DNA of 64,000 nt from Blastococcus fimeti (GTDB lineage Bacteria > Actinomycetota > Actinomycetes > Mycobacteriales > Geodermatophilaceae): positions 372,001 to 436,000 of the forward strand of contig FNAW01000003.1 of the NCBI GenBank assembly GCA_900102115.1. Direction: 5' to 3'. Position numbers and translations under genes: made by a program. Below, piece by piece: positions 47,550 to 56,506 of this stretch. Position 1 is the stretch's first letter. Each line of letters opens with the position of its first letter. Under the pieces are notes generated by a model. The model saw only the letters and a program-made list of their open reading frames with translations. It was not told the origin of the DNA and did no database searches.

Positions 47550-48929
47550 TCAGCCGTGGACGTGCAGCGGCTTGCCGGCGAGGGCCAGGTGGGCCTCGCC
47601 CAGCGCCTCGCTCTGGGTGGGGTGCGGGTGGATGAGGCTGGCGACGTCGTCGGCCTCGGCCTCCCAGTTGTAGATGAGCTGGGCCTCGGCGATGAGCTCG
47701 CCGACCCGGCTGCCGACCATGTGGATGCCGACGACGGGGCCGTCGGGCGCCTGGATCAGCTTGACCGCGCCGGTGGTCTTGAGGATCTGGCTGCGGCCGT
47801 TGCCGGCGAGGTCGTAGGTGAGGGTCTTGACCTCGCCGTAGCGCTCCTTGGCCTGCGCCTCGGTGAGGCCGACCGAGGCGACCTCGGGGTCGGAGTAGGT
47901 GATCCGCGGGACGCCGGCGTAGTCGATCGGGGCGGGGTTCAGCCCGGCGACCTTCTCGGCGACGAGGATGCCCTCGCCGAAGCCGACGTGAGCCAGCTGC
48001 AGGGTGGGGATGAGGTCGCCGACGGCGGAGACGGTCGGGAGGTTCGTCGAGCAGTACTCGTCGACGAGGACGTAGCCGCGGTCCATCTGGACGCCGGCCT
48101 CCTCGTAGCCGAGGCCCTGGCTGACCGGGCCGCGGCCGACGGCGACGAGCAGCAGTTCGGCCTCGATCTCCTTGCCGTTCTCCAGCGAGACCTTGACGCC
48201 GTTCTCGGTGGTCTGGACGCCGGAGAAGCGGCTGCCCAGCTCGAAGGCGATCTTGCGACGGCGGAAGGCGCGCTCGAGCAGCTTGGAGGAGGACTCGTCC
48301 TCGAGCGGGACGAGGTGGGGGAGCGCCTCGACGATGGTGACGTCCACGCCGAAGGACTTCCACGCGCTGGCGAACTCGCAGCCGATGACGCCGCCGCCGA
48401 GGATGATCGCCGAGGCGGGCACCCGGTCCAGGTCCAGCGCGTGGTCGCTGGTGATGACCTTGGTGCCGTCGATGTCGAGCCCGGGCAGGCTGCGGGCGTA
48501 GGAGCCGGTGGCCAGCAGGATGTGCTTGCCCTCGTAGCTCTGGCCGTTCACCTCGACCGTGGTGGGGGAGGTGAGCCGGCCCTCGCCCTCGACGTAGGTG
48601 ATCTTGCGGGCCTTGACCAGGCCCTGCAGCCCCTTGTAGAGCTTGGCGATGACGCCGTTCTTGTAGTTGTTGACGCCGTCCATGTCGATGCCGGCCAGCG
48701 ACGTCTTCACGCCGAACTGCTCGCCGTCGCGCGCCATGTCGGCCACCTCGCCGGCGTGCAGGAGCGCCTTGGTCGGGATGCAGCCCCGGTGCAGGCAGGT
48801 GCCGCCGACCTTGTCCTTCTCGATGAGGACGACGTTCAGGCCGAGCTCGGACGCCCGGAACGCCGCGGCGTATCCACCCGAGCCACCGCCGAGGATGACG
48901 AGGTCGGCGGGGGACGTGGGTGCGCTCAC
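47550..48929 (-). CDS. lpdA: Dihydrolipoamide dehydrogenase (E3)
   Basis: Reoxidises dihydrolipoamide with NAD+. The 459-aa flavoprotein has [16 protein letters not shown], the redox-active [13 protein letters not shown] disulfide, a second nucleotide fold [13 protein letters not shown], and the C-terminal [13 protein letters not shown] with the catalytic His-Glu of the partner subunit. GTG 48929 with GAGGAG upstream. It is immediately upstream of the E2 gene, forming an E3-E2 operon served by LipA and LipB from this window. Confidence 0.97.
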   Translation of the reverse strand: MSAPTSPADLVILGGGSGGYAAAFRASELGLNVVLIEKDKVGGTCLHRGCIPTKALLHAGEVADMARDGEQFGVKTSLAGIDMDGVNNYKNGVIAKLYKGLQGLVKARKITYVEGEGRLTSPTTVEVNGQSYEGKHILLATGSYARSLPGLDIDGTKVITSDHALDLDRVPASAIILGGGVIGCEFASAWKSFGVDVTIVEALPHLVPLEDESSSKLLERAFRRRKIAFELGSRFSGVQTTENGVKVSLENGKEIEAELLLVAVGRGPVSQGLGYEEAGVQMDRGYVLVDEYCSTNLPTVSAVGDLIPTLQLAHVGFGEGILVAEKVAGLNPAPIDYAGVPRITYSDPEVASVGLTEAQAKERYGEVKTLTYDLAGNGRSQILKTTGAVKLIQAPDGPVVGIHMVGSRVGELIAEAQLIYNWEAEADDVASLIHPHPTQSEALGEAHLALAGKPLHVHG

Positions 48930-49094
48930 GAGTTCTGCTCCTCAGGTGCGGTGTCTGGCCCCGCTCGAGCGGGCGGGGCCTCGGGTCCATCCTGCCACTC
49001 CGGGAACGACCCGGCCCGGAGCGCCGTTGCCTTCCCGAGCGTGCCGATGATCACGAGGGTCGGTCGGCGGGCGACGGAGGACGGGAGAGACGCC

Positions 49095-49448
49095 ATGGGG
49101 CTGTTCGACCGGCTGCGCGGCCGGGGGCGCCGTCGTCCCGGCCGGGCGAGGGACGACGGGCGGCGGGGCACCCTGGACCGCGGGTCGCACCGCACCGACG
49201 TGACCCACCTCGAGCAGTTCGTCGCCTCGCGGCGCGGCGTCGAGGGGTACGTCGAGCCGCGCACGACGGTCACCGAGACCACGATCGTGCTGGTCGCCGC
49301 CGACGGTGAGTGGACCCGGCGGCGCATCGACGGTCCCGACGTCGCCCGGAAGCTCTCCCGCGACCTGGCCATCCCGGTCTACGACGCCCAGGTCACCGGT
49401 TACCCCCAGCGCATGCGCGACTGGAGCGCCCGCCAGAAGGGGTTGTGA
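49095..49448 (+). CDS. Conserved actinobacterial small protein of unknown function
   Basis: A 117-aa soluble protein starting at ATG 49095 behind GGGAG. A basic N-terminal third (MGLFDRLRGRGRRRPGRA) precedes a compact domain: EPRTTVTETTIVLVAADGEW, RKLSRDLAIPVYDAQVTGYP, ending in MRDWSARQKGL. I recall close relatives between lpd and pepA in other actinobacteria, sometimes mislabelled oxidoreductase. There are no cofactor motifs. Its fixed position suggests a role near the dehydrogenase complex or aminopeptidase (inference only). Confidence 0.82.
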   Translation: MGLFDRLRGRGRRRPGRARDDGRRGTLDRGSHRTDVTHLEQFVASRRGVEGYVEPRTTVTETTIVLVAADGEWTRRRIDGPDVARKLSRDLAIPVYDAQVTGYPQRMRDWSARQKGL

Positions 49449-49495
49449 TCCTGCTCTTCCGCGGTGAAGCGGCCTGCTCTACCGCGGAAAAGCGG
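49449..49495. repeat. Tandem 24-bp palindromic unit, copy 2
   Basis: Same element as 40023-40069 (39 of 47 positions identical), again two tandem units around CCGCGG and again directly after a plus-strand stop. The second unit is best conserved (ACCGCGGAAAAGCGG). It lies in a convergent gap before pepA. Confidence 0.75.
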
Positions 49496-49499
49496 GGGG

Positions 49500-51011
49500 T
49501 CAGTCGGCGATGAGGGCCTCGATGGTCGCCAGCAGCGTGCGCACGGGGACGCCGGTGCCGCCCTTGGGCGTGTAGCCCCAGGGCCCACCGGTGTTGTAGC
49601 TCGGGCCGGCGATGTCGATGTGCGCCCACGGCAGGTCGGCGGGCACGAACTCCTTGAGGAAGTGGCCGCCCACCAGCATGCCGCCCAGGCGGTCGGTGTT
49701 GGCGTTGACGAAGTCGGCCACCGAGGAGTCCAGCCCGCGCCGCAGCTCGGGCGGGAGTGGCATCGGCCACATCGACTCCCCGGCGCGCCGGGAGGCGGTG
49801 ACGACGGCGTCCCGCAGGTCATCGCTGCCCATGACGCCGGCGGTGCGGCCGCCGAGGGCGACGGTCTGGGCACCGGTCAGCGTCGAGGTCTCCAGCAGCG
49901 CGTCGGGCCGGTCCTCGGCCGCGCGCGCGATGGCGTCGGCGAGGACGACCCGGCCCTCGGCGTCGGTGTTGGTGATCTCGGCCTTCTTGCCGTTGCGGAA
50001 GGTCACGACGTCGGCCGGGCGGTAGGCGGTGCCGCTGGGCAGGTTCTCCGCGATCGGGACCGTTGCGGTGACCTCGACCGGCAGTCCGAGCTGGGCGACC
50101 AGGCACACGGTGGCGATCACGGCCGCGGCGCCGGCCATGTCGCTCTTCATGTCCTCCATCTTCGCGGCGGGCTTGATCGAGATGCCGCCGCTGTCGAAGG
50201 TGATGCCCTTGCCGACCAGCGCGATCTTCTTCCGCGCGCCCGTGCCCCGGTAGGTGAGGCGGAGCAGCCGCGGCTTGCGGGTGGAGCCGCCGCCGACGGC
50301 GAGGATGCCGCCGTAGCCGCCGGCGGCCAGCGCGTCCTCGTCGAGGATCTCGGAGGTGAGCCCCAGCTTCTCACCGGCGGCGGCGCCACGGGCGGCCAGC
50401 TCGGCGGGGAAGAGGTCGTTCGGCGGGGTGTTGACCAGGTCGCGCACGAGGACGACGGCCTCGGCGACGGCGCGCGCCCGGCGCAGCGCGGTCTCGGCCT
50501 CCGCGGTGCCCGGGACGACGACGGTGATCTCCTGCGGCGGCAGCGGCCGGTTGGCGGGGAGGTCGGACTTGTAGGCGGTGAACTCGTAGGCGCCGAGCAA
50601 CGAGCCCTCGCCGACGGCGTGCAGCCGCTCGGCGTCGGGGGCGCCACCGACGGCGGCGAGCAGGCTGACGACCGACCGCCGGCCGGTCAGCGCGCGGCTG
50701 GCGGCACCGGCGGCGCGGCGCACCGACTCGGCGGAGTAGCCGCCGTCGGCGTCGGGTGCTCCCAGGCCGGTGACGGCGACGACGGGGAAGGGGCCCTGGC
50801 CGAAGGAGGCCAGGCGGGTGACCTCGTCCTCGCCGCCCCGTGCGTTCAGGTCGGCCAGCGCGGCGAACAGCCGGCCGCCGAGCAGCCGGTCGACGGCCTC
50901 GGCCCCGGGTGTGGGCAGCGGGCCGTCGGGCCCTCTGCCGACCGCGACGACGACCGCGTCGGCGGTGAGCTTCTCGAGGGGCTGGTCGGTGGCGGTGATC
51001 GTCGGCGGCAC
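49500..51011 (-). CDS. pepA: Leucyl aminopeptidase, M17 family
   Basis: A zinc/manganese aminopeptidase with broad specificity for N-terminal residues, usually hexameric. The 503-aa protein has [14 protein letters not shown] (metal Lys/Asp), [10 protein letters not shown], and [12 protein letters not shown], the diagnostic M17 motif. GTG 51011. It is divergent from gcvT across 35 bp. Adjacent to lpd in other actinobacteria. Confidence 0.95.
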   Translation of the reverse strand: MPPTITATDQPLEKLTADAVVVAVGRGPDGPLPTPGAEAVDRLLGGRLFAALADLNARGGEDEVTRLASFGQGPFPVVAVTGLGAPDADGGYSAESVRRAAGAASRALTGRRSVVSLLAAVGGAPDAERLHAVGEGSLLGAYEFTAYKSDLPANRPLPPQEITVVVPGTAEAETALRRARAVAEAVVLVRDLVNTPPNDLFPAELAARGAAAGEKLGLTSEILDEDALAAGGYGGILAVGGGSTRKPRLLRLTYRGTGARKKIALVGKGITFDSGGISIKPAAKMEDMKSDMAGAAAVIATVCLVAQLGLPVEVTATVPIAENLPSGTAYRPADVVTFRNGKKAEITNTDAEGRVVLADAIARAAEDRPDALLETSTLTGAQTVALGGRTAGVMGSDDLRDAVVTASRRAGESMWPMPLPPELRRGLDSSVADFVNANTDRLGGMLVGGHFLKEFVPADLPWAHIDIAGPSYNTGGPWGYTPKGGTGVPVRTLLATIEALIAD

Positions 51012-51046
51012 GGTCCGATCGTAGGGCTCCGGATAGCGTGGCCCCC

Positions 51047-52165
51047 GTGAGCCCGCTGACCTCCCCGCTGCACGACCGGCACGTCGCCGCCGGAGCCAAG
51101 CTCGCCGACTTCGGGGGCTGGTCGATGCCGATCGAGTACGCCGGCGGGGGAGTTCTCGCGGAACACGCCGCCGTCCGGGAGGGCGTGGGCCTGTTCGACG
51201 TCTCCCACCTCGGCACCGGGACGGTGCGCGGACCGGGTGCGGCGGCGTTCCTCGACGCCTGCCTCACCAACGACCTCGGCCGGATCGGCCCCGGTCAGGC
51301 GCAGTACACGCTGTGCTGCCTGCCCGACGGCGACCCGCGGGCCGGGGGAGTGGTCGACGACCTGATCGTCTACCTGCACGGGCCCGACGACGTGCTGCTG
51401 GTACCCAACGCCGCGAACGCAGCGGAGGTGCTGGGCCGGCTGGCCGCCGAGGCGCCGGCGGGCGTGACGGTGGAGAACCGGCACGAGCAGGTCGCCGTCC
51501 TGGCGGTGCAGGGCCCGCGCTCGCTGCAGGTGCTCGAGCTGCTGGGCCTGCCCGGCGAGCTCTCCTACATGTCGTTCGTGACCGGCACCGGCGCCGGCGG
51601 TGCGGAGGTGACCGTCTGCCGCACGGGATACACCGGCGAGCACGGCTACGAGGTGCTCGTGGACGCCGACCGGGCCGGTGAGCTGTGGGACGCGCTGCTG
51701 GAGGCCGGCCAGGACCTCGGCATCCGGCCCTGCGGCCTCGGCGCGCGCGACACGCTGCGCACCGAGATGGGCTATCCGCTGCACGGCCACGAGCTCTCGC
51801 CCGACATCACCCCCGTGCAGGCCCGCGCGGGGTGGGCCGTGGGGTGGAAGAAGCCGGCGTTCTGGGGACGCGAGGCGCTCCTCGCCGAGCGCGAGGCGGG
51901 TCCGCGCCGGGTGCTCTGGGGGCTGCGGGCGAGCGGCCGGGGCATCCCGCGCGCGGGCATGGCGGTGCTGGACGCAGCCGGCGCGCAGGTGGGGGAGACC
52001 ACCAGCGGGACCTTCTCCCCGACGCTGAAGACCGGGATCGCGCTGGCGCTGCTCGACGCGTCGGCGGGGATCGAGGCCGGCGCCGAGCTCGCCGTCGACG
52101 TCCGCGGCCGGCCGCAGCCGGTCGAGGTCGTCAAGCCGCCGTTCGTGCCGTCGCACGTGCGCTGA
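51047..52165 (+). CDS. gcvT: Aminomethyltransferase (glycine cleavage T protein)
   Basis: Transfers the aminomethyl carbon from lipoyl-H protein to tetrahydrofolate, releasing ammonia. The 372-aa protein has [36 protein letters not shown] and the C-terminal barrel ([13 protein letters not shown]). gcvH and gcvP are not in the window. GTG 51047 was chosen over GTG 51038 because TAGCGT at 51034-51039 fits a -10 element for a leaderless mRNA. Confidence 0.94.
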   Translation: MSPLTSPLHDRHVAAGAKLADFGGWSMPIEYAGGGVLAEHAAVREGVGLFDVSHLGTGTVRGPGAAAFLDACLTNDLGRIGPGQAQYTLCCLPDGDPRAGGVVDDLIVYLHGPDDVLLVPNAANAAEVLGRLAAEAPAGVTVENRHEQVAVLAVQGPRSLQVLELLGLPGELSYMSFVTGTGAGGAEVTVCRTGYTGEHGYEVLVDADRAGELWDALLEAGQDLGIRPCGLGARDTLRTEMGYPLHGHELSPDITPVQARAGWAVGWKKPAFWGREALLAEREAGPRRVLWGLRASGRGIPRAGMAVLDAAGAQVGETTSGTFSPTLKTGIALALLDASAGIEAGAELAVDVRGRPQPVEVVKPPFVPSHVR

Positions 52166-52168
52166 CGA

Positions 52169-52185
52169 CGCCGGCTCAGCCGGCG
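52169..52185. terminator. Hairpin whose loop is the YihY stop codon
   Basis: CGCCGGC-TCA-GCCGGCG, a 7-bp stem in the 10-bp convergent gap between gcvT and the YihY gene; the loop is the YihY stop (minus strand). Confidence 0.4.
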
Positions 52186-53318
52186 GCGTTCTTGCGGGTC
52201 GGGTCGCCGTCGCCCTTCTCCGGCTCGGCCTTCTCCGGGAGCGTGTCCGCCTTGACGGCGCCGCGGGTGCCCATGGGCGTCGGGTCGCCCTCGGTGGTGT
52301 CGACGGCGGTCTGGTGCTCGGTCTCGGCGTTGATCTCCGCGCCGAGCAGTACGAGGTAACAGGTCAGGTACAGCCACAGCATCAGCACGATGACGCCGGC
52401 GATCGCGCCGTAGGTCTTGTCGTAGGACCCGAAGTTGTTCACGTAGATGCTGAACCCGACGCTGACCGCCGCCCAGACGAGCGTGACGACCAGCGACCCG
52501 AGGCTGACCCAGCGGAACTGGGGGGCGTCGCGGTCGGGGGCCACGCGATAGACGACACCCAGCTCCCCGGCGAAAACGGCGAGCAGCAGGAGCCAGCGGG
52601 CGATCTCCGCGAGCACCGTGCCGACGATCCCCAGCGGCAGCTCCTCGAGCACGGCCGGGACGACGGCGACGAGCGTCAGCGCCACGAGGACGAACAGGAT
52701 CGCCCCGAGGGTGAGCCCGAGCGAGATCAGCTTGCGCTTGACGAAGCCGCGCGCCTCGACCTCGTCGTAGGCCAGGTTGACGGCGGTCACCAGGTTGCCG
52801 ACGCCGCCGGAGGCGCTCCACAGCGCCGCGGCGATCGAGGCGATCAGCCCGAAGGTGAGCGCGCCGCCGCTGTTCTCGGTGATGCTGGTCAGCTGGTCGG
52901 TGATCAGCCGGGCGGCCTCGTCGGGCAGCTGGTCGGAGAAGCCCTGGACCTGCTCGGCGACCGTCTCGGGCGAGGCCACCAGCCCGTAGATCGAGATGCT
53001 GGCGATCAGCGCCGGGAAGATCGCCAGGAAGGCGAAGAACGCCACCCCGCCGGCGATGATCGGCATGTTGTCGGCGTTGTGCTCCGCCCAGGAGCGCTTG
53101 ACGATCTGCTTCCAGCCGGCCCACGGGATCTGGGCCGGGGTGCGGGCGGAGATGCCCGGCAGCTCCGCGGGCGACGGGGCCCCGGCCGGCGGCCGGTCGG
53201 GGTCACCCGAGGGCGGGGCGGCGGTCGCGGCACGGGCCGCGGCCCGTCGCGCCGCCTTCTCCTCGACCCGTTCGCGGATCCGGTCGACGGCGCTCTCGCG
53301 CGGCCGGGTGCCGGTCAT
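52176..53318 (-). CDS. YihY/virulence factor BrkB-family membrane protein
   Basis: A 380-aa protein with six main membrane helices between residues ~85 and ~345 and the YihY signatures: ADNMPIIAGGVAFFAFLAIFP, YDEVEARGFVKRKLISLGL, and AGVIVLMLWLYLTCYLVLLGAE. Both termini are long, charged and disordered. The family is not an RNase, as once thought, and its function is unclear. It is the last gene of a four-gene envelope operon. GC-rich hairpin follows its stop. Confidence 0.9.
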   Translation of the reverse strand: MTGTRPRESAVDRIRERVEEKAARRAAARAATAAPPSGDPDRPPAGAPSPAELPGISARTPAQIPWAGWKQIVKRSWAEHNADNMPIIAGGVAFFAFLAIFPALIASISIYGLVASPETVAEQVQGFSDQLPDEAARLITDQLTSITENSGGALTFGLIASIAAALWSASGGVGNLVTAVNLAYDEVEARGFVKRKLISLGLTLGAILFVLVALTLVAVVPAVLEELPLGIVGTVLAEIARWLLLLAVFAGELGVVYRVAPDRDAPQFRWVSLGSLVVTLVWAAVSVGFSIYVNNFGSYDKTYGAIAGVIVLMLWLYLTCYLVLLGAEINAETEHQTAVDTTEGDPTPMGTRGAVKADTLPEKAEPEKGDGDPTRKNAAG

Positions 53319-53328
53319 CGGGTGCTCC

Positions 53329-53631
53329 TCAGTCGCCGGGCCACGCGCCGGTGACCTGCTTGAACCCGCGGGCCCCGGCGCGGTCGACGGCCGCCTTGGT
53401 CGCGGCGAAGATCGCGCCCTGGATGGCGGCGGCCAGGACGACCTCCCGCATCCGGTACTCGCTCTGCAGGGCGGAGGGCGCCTCCTCCTCCTGGGCGACG
53501 AGCTTCCACACCTGCTTGAACACGATGCCGCTCAGCGAACCGGCCACCAGGCCGGCGACCAGGCCGATCGGCCGGTAGGCGAGCTTCGCGCCGGTGTTCT
53601 TCTTCGCCTCGCCCGTGGTGCGCTTGCTCAA
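53329..53631 (-). CDS. DUF4235 small membrane protein
   Basis: A 100-aa protein with two hydrophobic helices: LVAGLVAGSLSGIVFKQVWK (about 24-43) and VVLAAAIQGAIFAATKAAVDR (about 64-84), and an acidic QEEEAPSAL loop. This is the DUF4235 pattern; function unknown. Its ATG overlaps the DUF3618 stop (ATGA), and it ends 10 bp before YihY. Confidence 0.87.
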   Translation of the reverse strand: MSKRTTGEAKKNTGAKLAYRPIGLVAGLVAGSLSGIVFKQVWKLVAQEEEAPSALQSEYRMREVVLAAAIQGAIFAATKAAVDRAGARGFKQVTGAWPGD

Positions 53632-53903
53632 CGCTTCCTCCTCGCTTGGCTGCGCCTGCGGCGCAGCACGATCAGTCCGACCACGAGCCCGACGAGGGCG
53701 ACGCCGGCGCCGAGCACGGCGGGCGGGCTCTCCCGGTAGGTCTCGACGGCAGTGTCCTTGGTGCGGGCCACCCGTTCGCGGGCGCGGGCCGGCACGTCGA
53801 GCCGGTTGCTCAGGGCGTCGACCGTCCGGCCCAGCTCCTCGCGGGTCGCGTCGATCTCGGCCCTGAGGGCCTCGACGTCGCCCGTGCCGTTCGCCGAGCT
53901 CAT
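53628..53903 (-). CDS. DUF3618 membrane-anchored protein
   Basis: A 91-aa protein. DUF3618 core is EALRAEIDATREELGRTVDAL (about residues 10-30), then a coiled region and one helix near residues 60-79 (AVLGAGVALVGLVVGLIVLR), ending in an Arg/Lys-rich tail. Both ends overlap neighbouring genes by 4 nt (ATGA), so the operon is tightly coupled. Role unknown; often found with holin-like and DUF4235 proteins. Confidence 0.9.
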   Translation of the reverse strand: MSSANGTGDVEALRAEIDATREELGRTVDALSNRLDVPARARERVARTKDTAVETYRESPPAVLGAGVALVGLVVGLIVLRRRRSQARRKR

Positions 53904-54352
53904 CGGGACAGCCCCTGCTTGACCACGGCGATGTCCGCCTGGACGCCGGCGATGGCCTCCGTCGGCACCGGGGGGCTGCCCTTCGCGACGTCCTTCTTGC
54001 CGATCAGCGCCAGCACCCCGGCGACGACGAACAGGACGACGGCGACGACGAGCGCGGCCAGCCAGGCCGGCAGCGCGAGGTCGAGGGCGAGCACGGCGGT
54101 GGCGACGAGCACGGCCAGGCCCAGGAAGGCGAACAGGCCGGCGCCGCCGAACAGCCCGGCGCCGATGCCGAGTCGCTTCGCCTTCTGCGCGACCTCGGCC
54201 TGGGCCAGCCGGGCCTCGTCTCGGACCAGTCGGCTCACCTGCTCGGTGAGCTGGGTGATCAGCTGACCCGTGGAGGCGTCGGCGGGGTCGACCGGGGAGC
54301 CGGCGTCGCGGGTGGCACCGGTCGCCGACGGCGGGGGTGGAGCTGCGGTCAT
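53900..54352 (-). CDS. Phage holin-like/DUF1469 membrane protein
   Basis: A 150-aa protein: amphipathic N-terminal helix (TGQLITQLTEQVSRLVRDEARLAQAEVAQKA, about 35-65) followed by two long helices (about 68-92 and 100-122). This is the Phage_holin_3_6 (PF07332-like) family, which is chromosomal and not a lysis gene. ATG 54352 has GGAGG 4 bp upstream. First gene of the holin-DUF3618-DUF4235-YihY operon. A GGGTTA-containing promoter-like site is upstream. Confidence 0.87.
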   Translation of the reverse strand: MTAAPPPPSATGATRDAGSPVDPADASTGQLITQLTEQVSRLVRDEARLAQAEVAQKAKRLGIGAGLFGGAGLFAFLGLAVLVATAVLALDLALPAWLAALVVAVVLFVVAGVLALIGKKDVAKGSPPVPTEAIAGVQADIAVVKQGLSR

Positions 54353-54407
54353 GGATCCTCCGCTCGGACGCAGTCGGTGGACTGCCATGCCCGGTCGGCG
54401 GTGCCGG

Positions 54408-54426
54408 TAACCCGGATGATGATCAC
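54408..54426 (-). promoter_or_regulatory. Possible stress-type promoter of the holin-like operon
   Basis: On the minus strand GTGAT-N8-GGGTTA, similar to GTGAT-N9-GGGTAG in the two 29-bp elements at 11334 and 20654. It lies about 55 bp upstream of the ATG. Weak by itself. Confidence 0.3.
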
Positions 54427-54457
54427 GTCCCCGCAACGGGAGCACTAGCCTGCGGGG

Positions 54458-54670
54458 ATGAGCTGGCACTGGCGCCTGGAGGACCCGTCCGGGGCAACTG
54501 TCGAACCGTCGTCCCTCGGGATCGAGATCCCGCCCTCGGACAACCAGGGGGACGCGGAGTCCTGGCTGGGGGAGAACTGGCGCGACCTGCTCGACCGGGG
54601 CATCGCCACCGTCACCCTGTTCGAGGACGACCGGGAGGTCTACGGGCCGATGGGCCTGGCAGCGCCCTGA
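54458..54670 (+). CDS. Small conserved hypothetical protein
   Basis: A 70-aa acidic soluble protein with WHWRLEDPSG near its N-terminus, SWLGENWRDLLDRG in the middle and a DREVYGPMGL end. I recall similar short proteins in many actinobacteria with no known function. ATG 54458, GGGG upstream. It is divergent from the holin-like operon and followed by a hairpin. Confidence 0.78.
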   Translation: MSWHWRLEDPSGATVEPSSLGIEIPPSDNQGDAESWLGENWRDLLDRGIATVTLFEDDREVYGPMGLAAP

Positions 54671-54696
54671 CCCTGTACCGGAGGTAGAGGGTCAGG
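54666..54696 (+). terminator. Hairpin after the small hypothetical gene
   Basis: CCTGACCCT pairs with AGGGTCAGG; an inner TACC/GGTA extends the stem. It overlaps the stop codon of the gene at 54458-54670. Confidence 0.6.
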
Positions 54697-54710
54697 ACGC
54701 CGGGCCGCGG

Positions 54711-55700
54711 TCAGGCGCCGCGCGAGACCTTGCCGGGGTCGCGCTCGACGACGTCCCCGAGCACCTCGTCGATGCGCGCGAGGACCTCGGCGTCGAGCCG
54801 CACGCCGGCGGCCTTGACGTTGTCCGTGACCTGCTCGGGGCGGCTGGCCCCGATGATCGCCGCGGCGACGTTCGGGTTCTGCAGCACCCAGGCGATCGCC
54901 AGCTGGGCCATCGACAGCCCGTGGTCGGCCGCGATCGGCGTCAGGTCCTGCACGCGGGTGAGGAGCTCCTCGTTCCGGAGGAATCGCTGCATCGAGCCGC
55001 CGGCCTCGGCGTGGCCGCCGCGGGAGTCCGGCGGCGGCTGCTGACCCGGCAGGTACTTGCCGGTCAGGATGCCCTGGGCCAGCGGTGACCAGACGATCTG
55101 CGACAGGCCGTGCTTCTCGGACGTGGGCACGACCTCGTCCTCGATCACCCGCCACAGCATCGAGTACTGCGGCTGGTTGCTGATCAGCTGGATGTCCAGC
55201 TCGCGCGCGAGCGCGGCGCCGGCGGCGATCTCCTCGGCGTTCCACTCCGAGACGCCGATGTAGAGCACCTTGCCCTGCCGGACCAGGTCGGCGAAGGCGG
55301 TCATCGTCTCCTCCAGCGGCACCGTGGAGTCGTAGCGGTGCGCCTGGTAGAGGTCGACGTAGTCGGTCTGGAGTCGCTTCAGCGAGGCGGTGCAGCTCTC
55401 CATGATGTGCTTGCGCGACAGGCCGCGGTCGTTGCGGCCGCGGCCGGTGGGCCAGTAGACCTTGGTGAAGATCTCCAGGCCCTCGCGGCGCTGACCGGCC
55501 AGCGCCCGGCCGAGCACGGACTCGGCCTTCGTGCCGGCGTAGACGTCCGCGGTGTCGAAGGTCGTGATGCCCTCGTCGAGGGCGGCCCGCACGCACGCGT
55601 GCGCGGCGTCCTCCTCGACCTGGCTGCCGTGCGTCAGCCAGTTGCCGTAGGCGATCTCGGAGATGGTCAGGCCGGAGCGGCCGAGGCGTCGGAATTCCAT
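54711..55700 (-). CDS. Aldo/keto reductase
   Basis: A 329-aa TIM-barrel reductase. TTFDTADVYAGTKAESVLGRAL carries catalytic Asp and Tyr; TKVYWP has Lys, and LYQAHRYD the His. The C-terminal AAAIIGASRPEQVTDN is the NADP-binding signature. Close to the Kv-beta-like/AKR group. ATG 55700 overlaps the end of the MBL gene by 34 nt. Substrate unknown. Confidence 0.92.
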   Translation of the reverse strand: MEFRRLGRSGLTISEIAYGNWLTHGSQVEEDAAHACVRAALDEGITTFDTADVYAGTKAESVLGRALAGQRREGLEIFTKVYWPTGRGRNDRGLSRKHIMESCTASLKRLQTDYVDLYQAHRYDSTVPLEETMTAFADLVRQGKVLYIGVSEWNAEEIAAGAALARELDIQLISNQPQYSMLWRVIEDEVVPTSEKHGLSQIVWSPLAQGILTGKYLPGQQPPPDSRGGHAEAGGSMQRFLRNEELLTRVQDLTPIAADHGLSMAQLAIAWVLQNPNVAAAIIGASRPEQVTDNVKAAGVRLDAEVLARIDEVLGDVVERDPGKVSRGA

Positions 55701-56494
55701 GACCGGCGACGGTAGGCCTCCACCTGCAGTTCCGCGCCGTCGGGGAGCACCCGGGCACCGTGGCCGGCCAGCCGGGCGGCCAGCTCCGCGGCCGGTGGGT
55801 TGTGGTGGCTCAGGTGCACCGCGACGACATCGGTGGCCGCGGTGACGGCGCCGGCTGCCCGGAGCCGGTCGAGCTCGACCGGGAAGCTGCCGAGGTCGAG
55901 GTGGCGTGTGCCGTGGTCGAGCCTGTCGCCGAAGGTCTCCTCGAGCAGCACGACGTCGAACGCCGCACCCTCGACCGCCGCGAGCGCGGCGTCCGGCAGC
56001 GGGCCGGTGTCCGTGGCGTACAGCAGCCGGGCGCCGTCGGGGCCGGTGACGTCGTACAGGACCGTCGGCACCTCGTGGTCGGCCGGCAGCACGCGGACGT
56101 CGTAGCCGCGCAGGTGCAGCGACCGGCCCGGCTCGAGGTCCACGAGGTCGACCGGGGCGTCCGGCGCCAGCCACGGCCGGCAGGTCTCGAGCGCCTCCGC
56201 GGGTCCGGCGATCGTGAGGTGCTCGTCGGGCAGCACCCAGTGCCGCCACAGCAGCGCGAACGGCGCGCAGTGGTCGGGATGGGCGTGGGTCACCAGGACC
56301 GTGTGCACGCCGGCCAGCGAGACGCCGTCGGGCGGGAGGGCGGGGGAGAGGTCCAGCAGCACCCCGCCGTCGAGCAGCACCGATGTCTGCCGGCGGGAGT
56401 CACCGCGGGCGCGGGCGTCCGCGCAGGACGCGCACGAGCACCACGGGTTGGGCCAGCCGTCGGCCGCACCGGTGCCGAGCAGCCGGACGTGCAC
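55667..56494 (-). CDS. MBL-fold metallohydrolase (PhnP-like)
   Basis: A 275-aa hydrolase. THAHPDH is the metal motif; later ligands are DHEVPTV, YATDTGP and VHLSHHNP. An N-terminal NPWCSCASCADARARG Cys cluster resembles the structural zinc site of PhnP-like phosphodiesterases. The substrate may be a cyclic phosphodiester but is not known. GTG 56494. Upstream of and overlapping the aldo/keto reductase. Confidence 0.88.
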   Translation of the reverse strand: MHVRLLGTGAADGWPNPWCSCASCADARARGDSRRQTSVLLDGGVLLDLSPALPPDGVSLAGVHTVLVTHAHPDHCAPFALLWRHWVLPDEHLTIAGPAEALETCRPWLAPDAPVDLVDLEPGRSLHLRGYDVRVLPADHEVPTVLYDVTGPDGARLLYATDTGPLPDAALAAVEGAAFDVVLLEETFGDRLDHGTRHLDLGSFPVELDRLRAAGAVTAATDVVAVHLSHHNPPAAELAARLAGHGARVLPDGAELQVEAYRRRSWNSDASAAPA

Positions 56495-56506
56495 GGAGGC
56501 CGCGGG

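Noticed and set aside
47335..48990. Long minus-strand frame overlapping lpdA
   Set aside because: Shadow of lpdA in another frame; the lpdA frame carries all catalytic motifs.
53900..54352. Prophage remnant because of the holin-like gene
   Set aside because: This holin-like family is a normal actinobacterial chromosomal protein beside DUF3618; no other phage gene is present.
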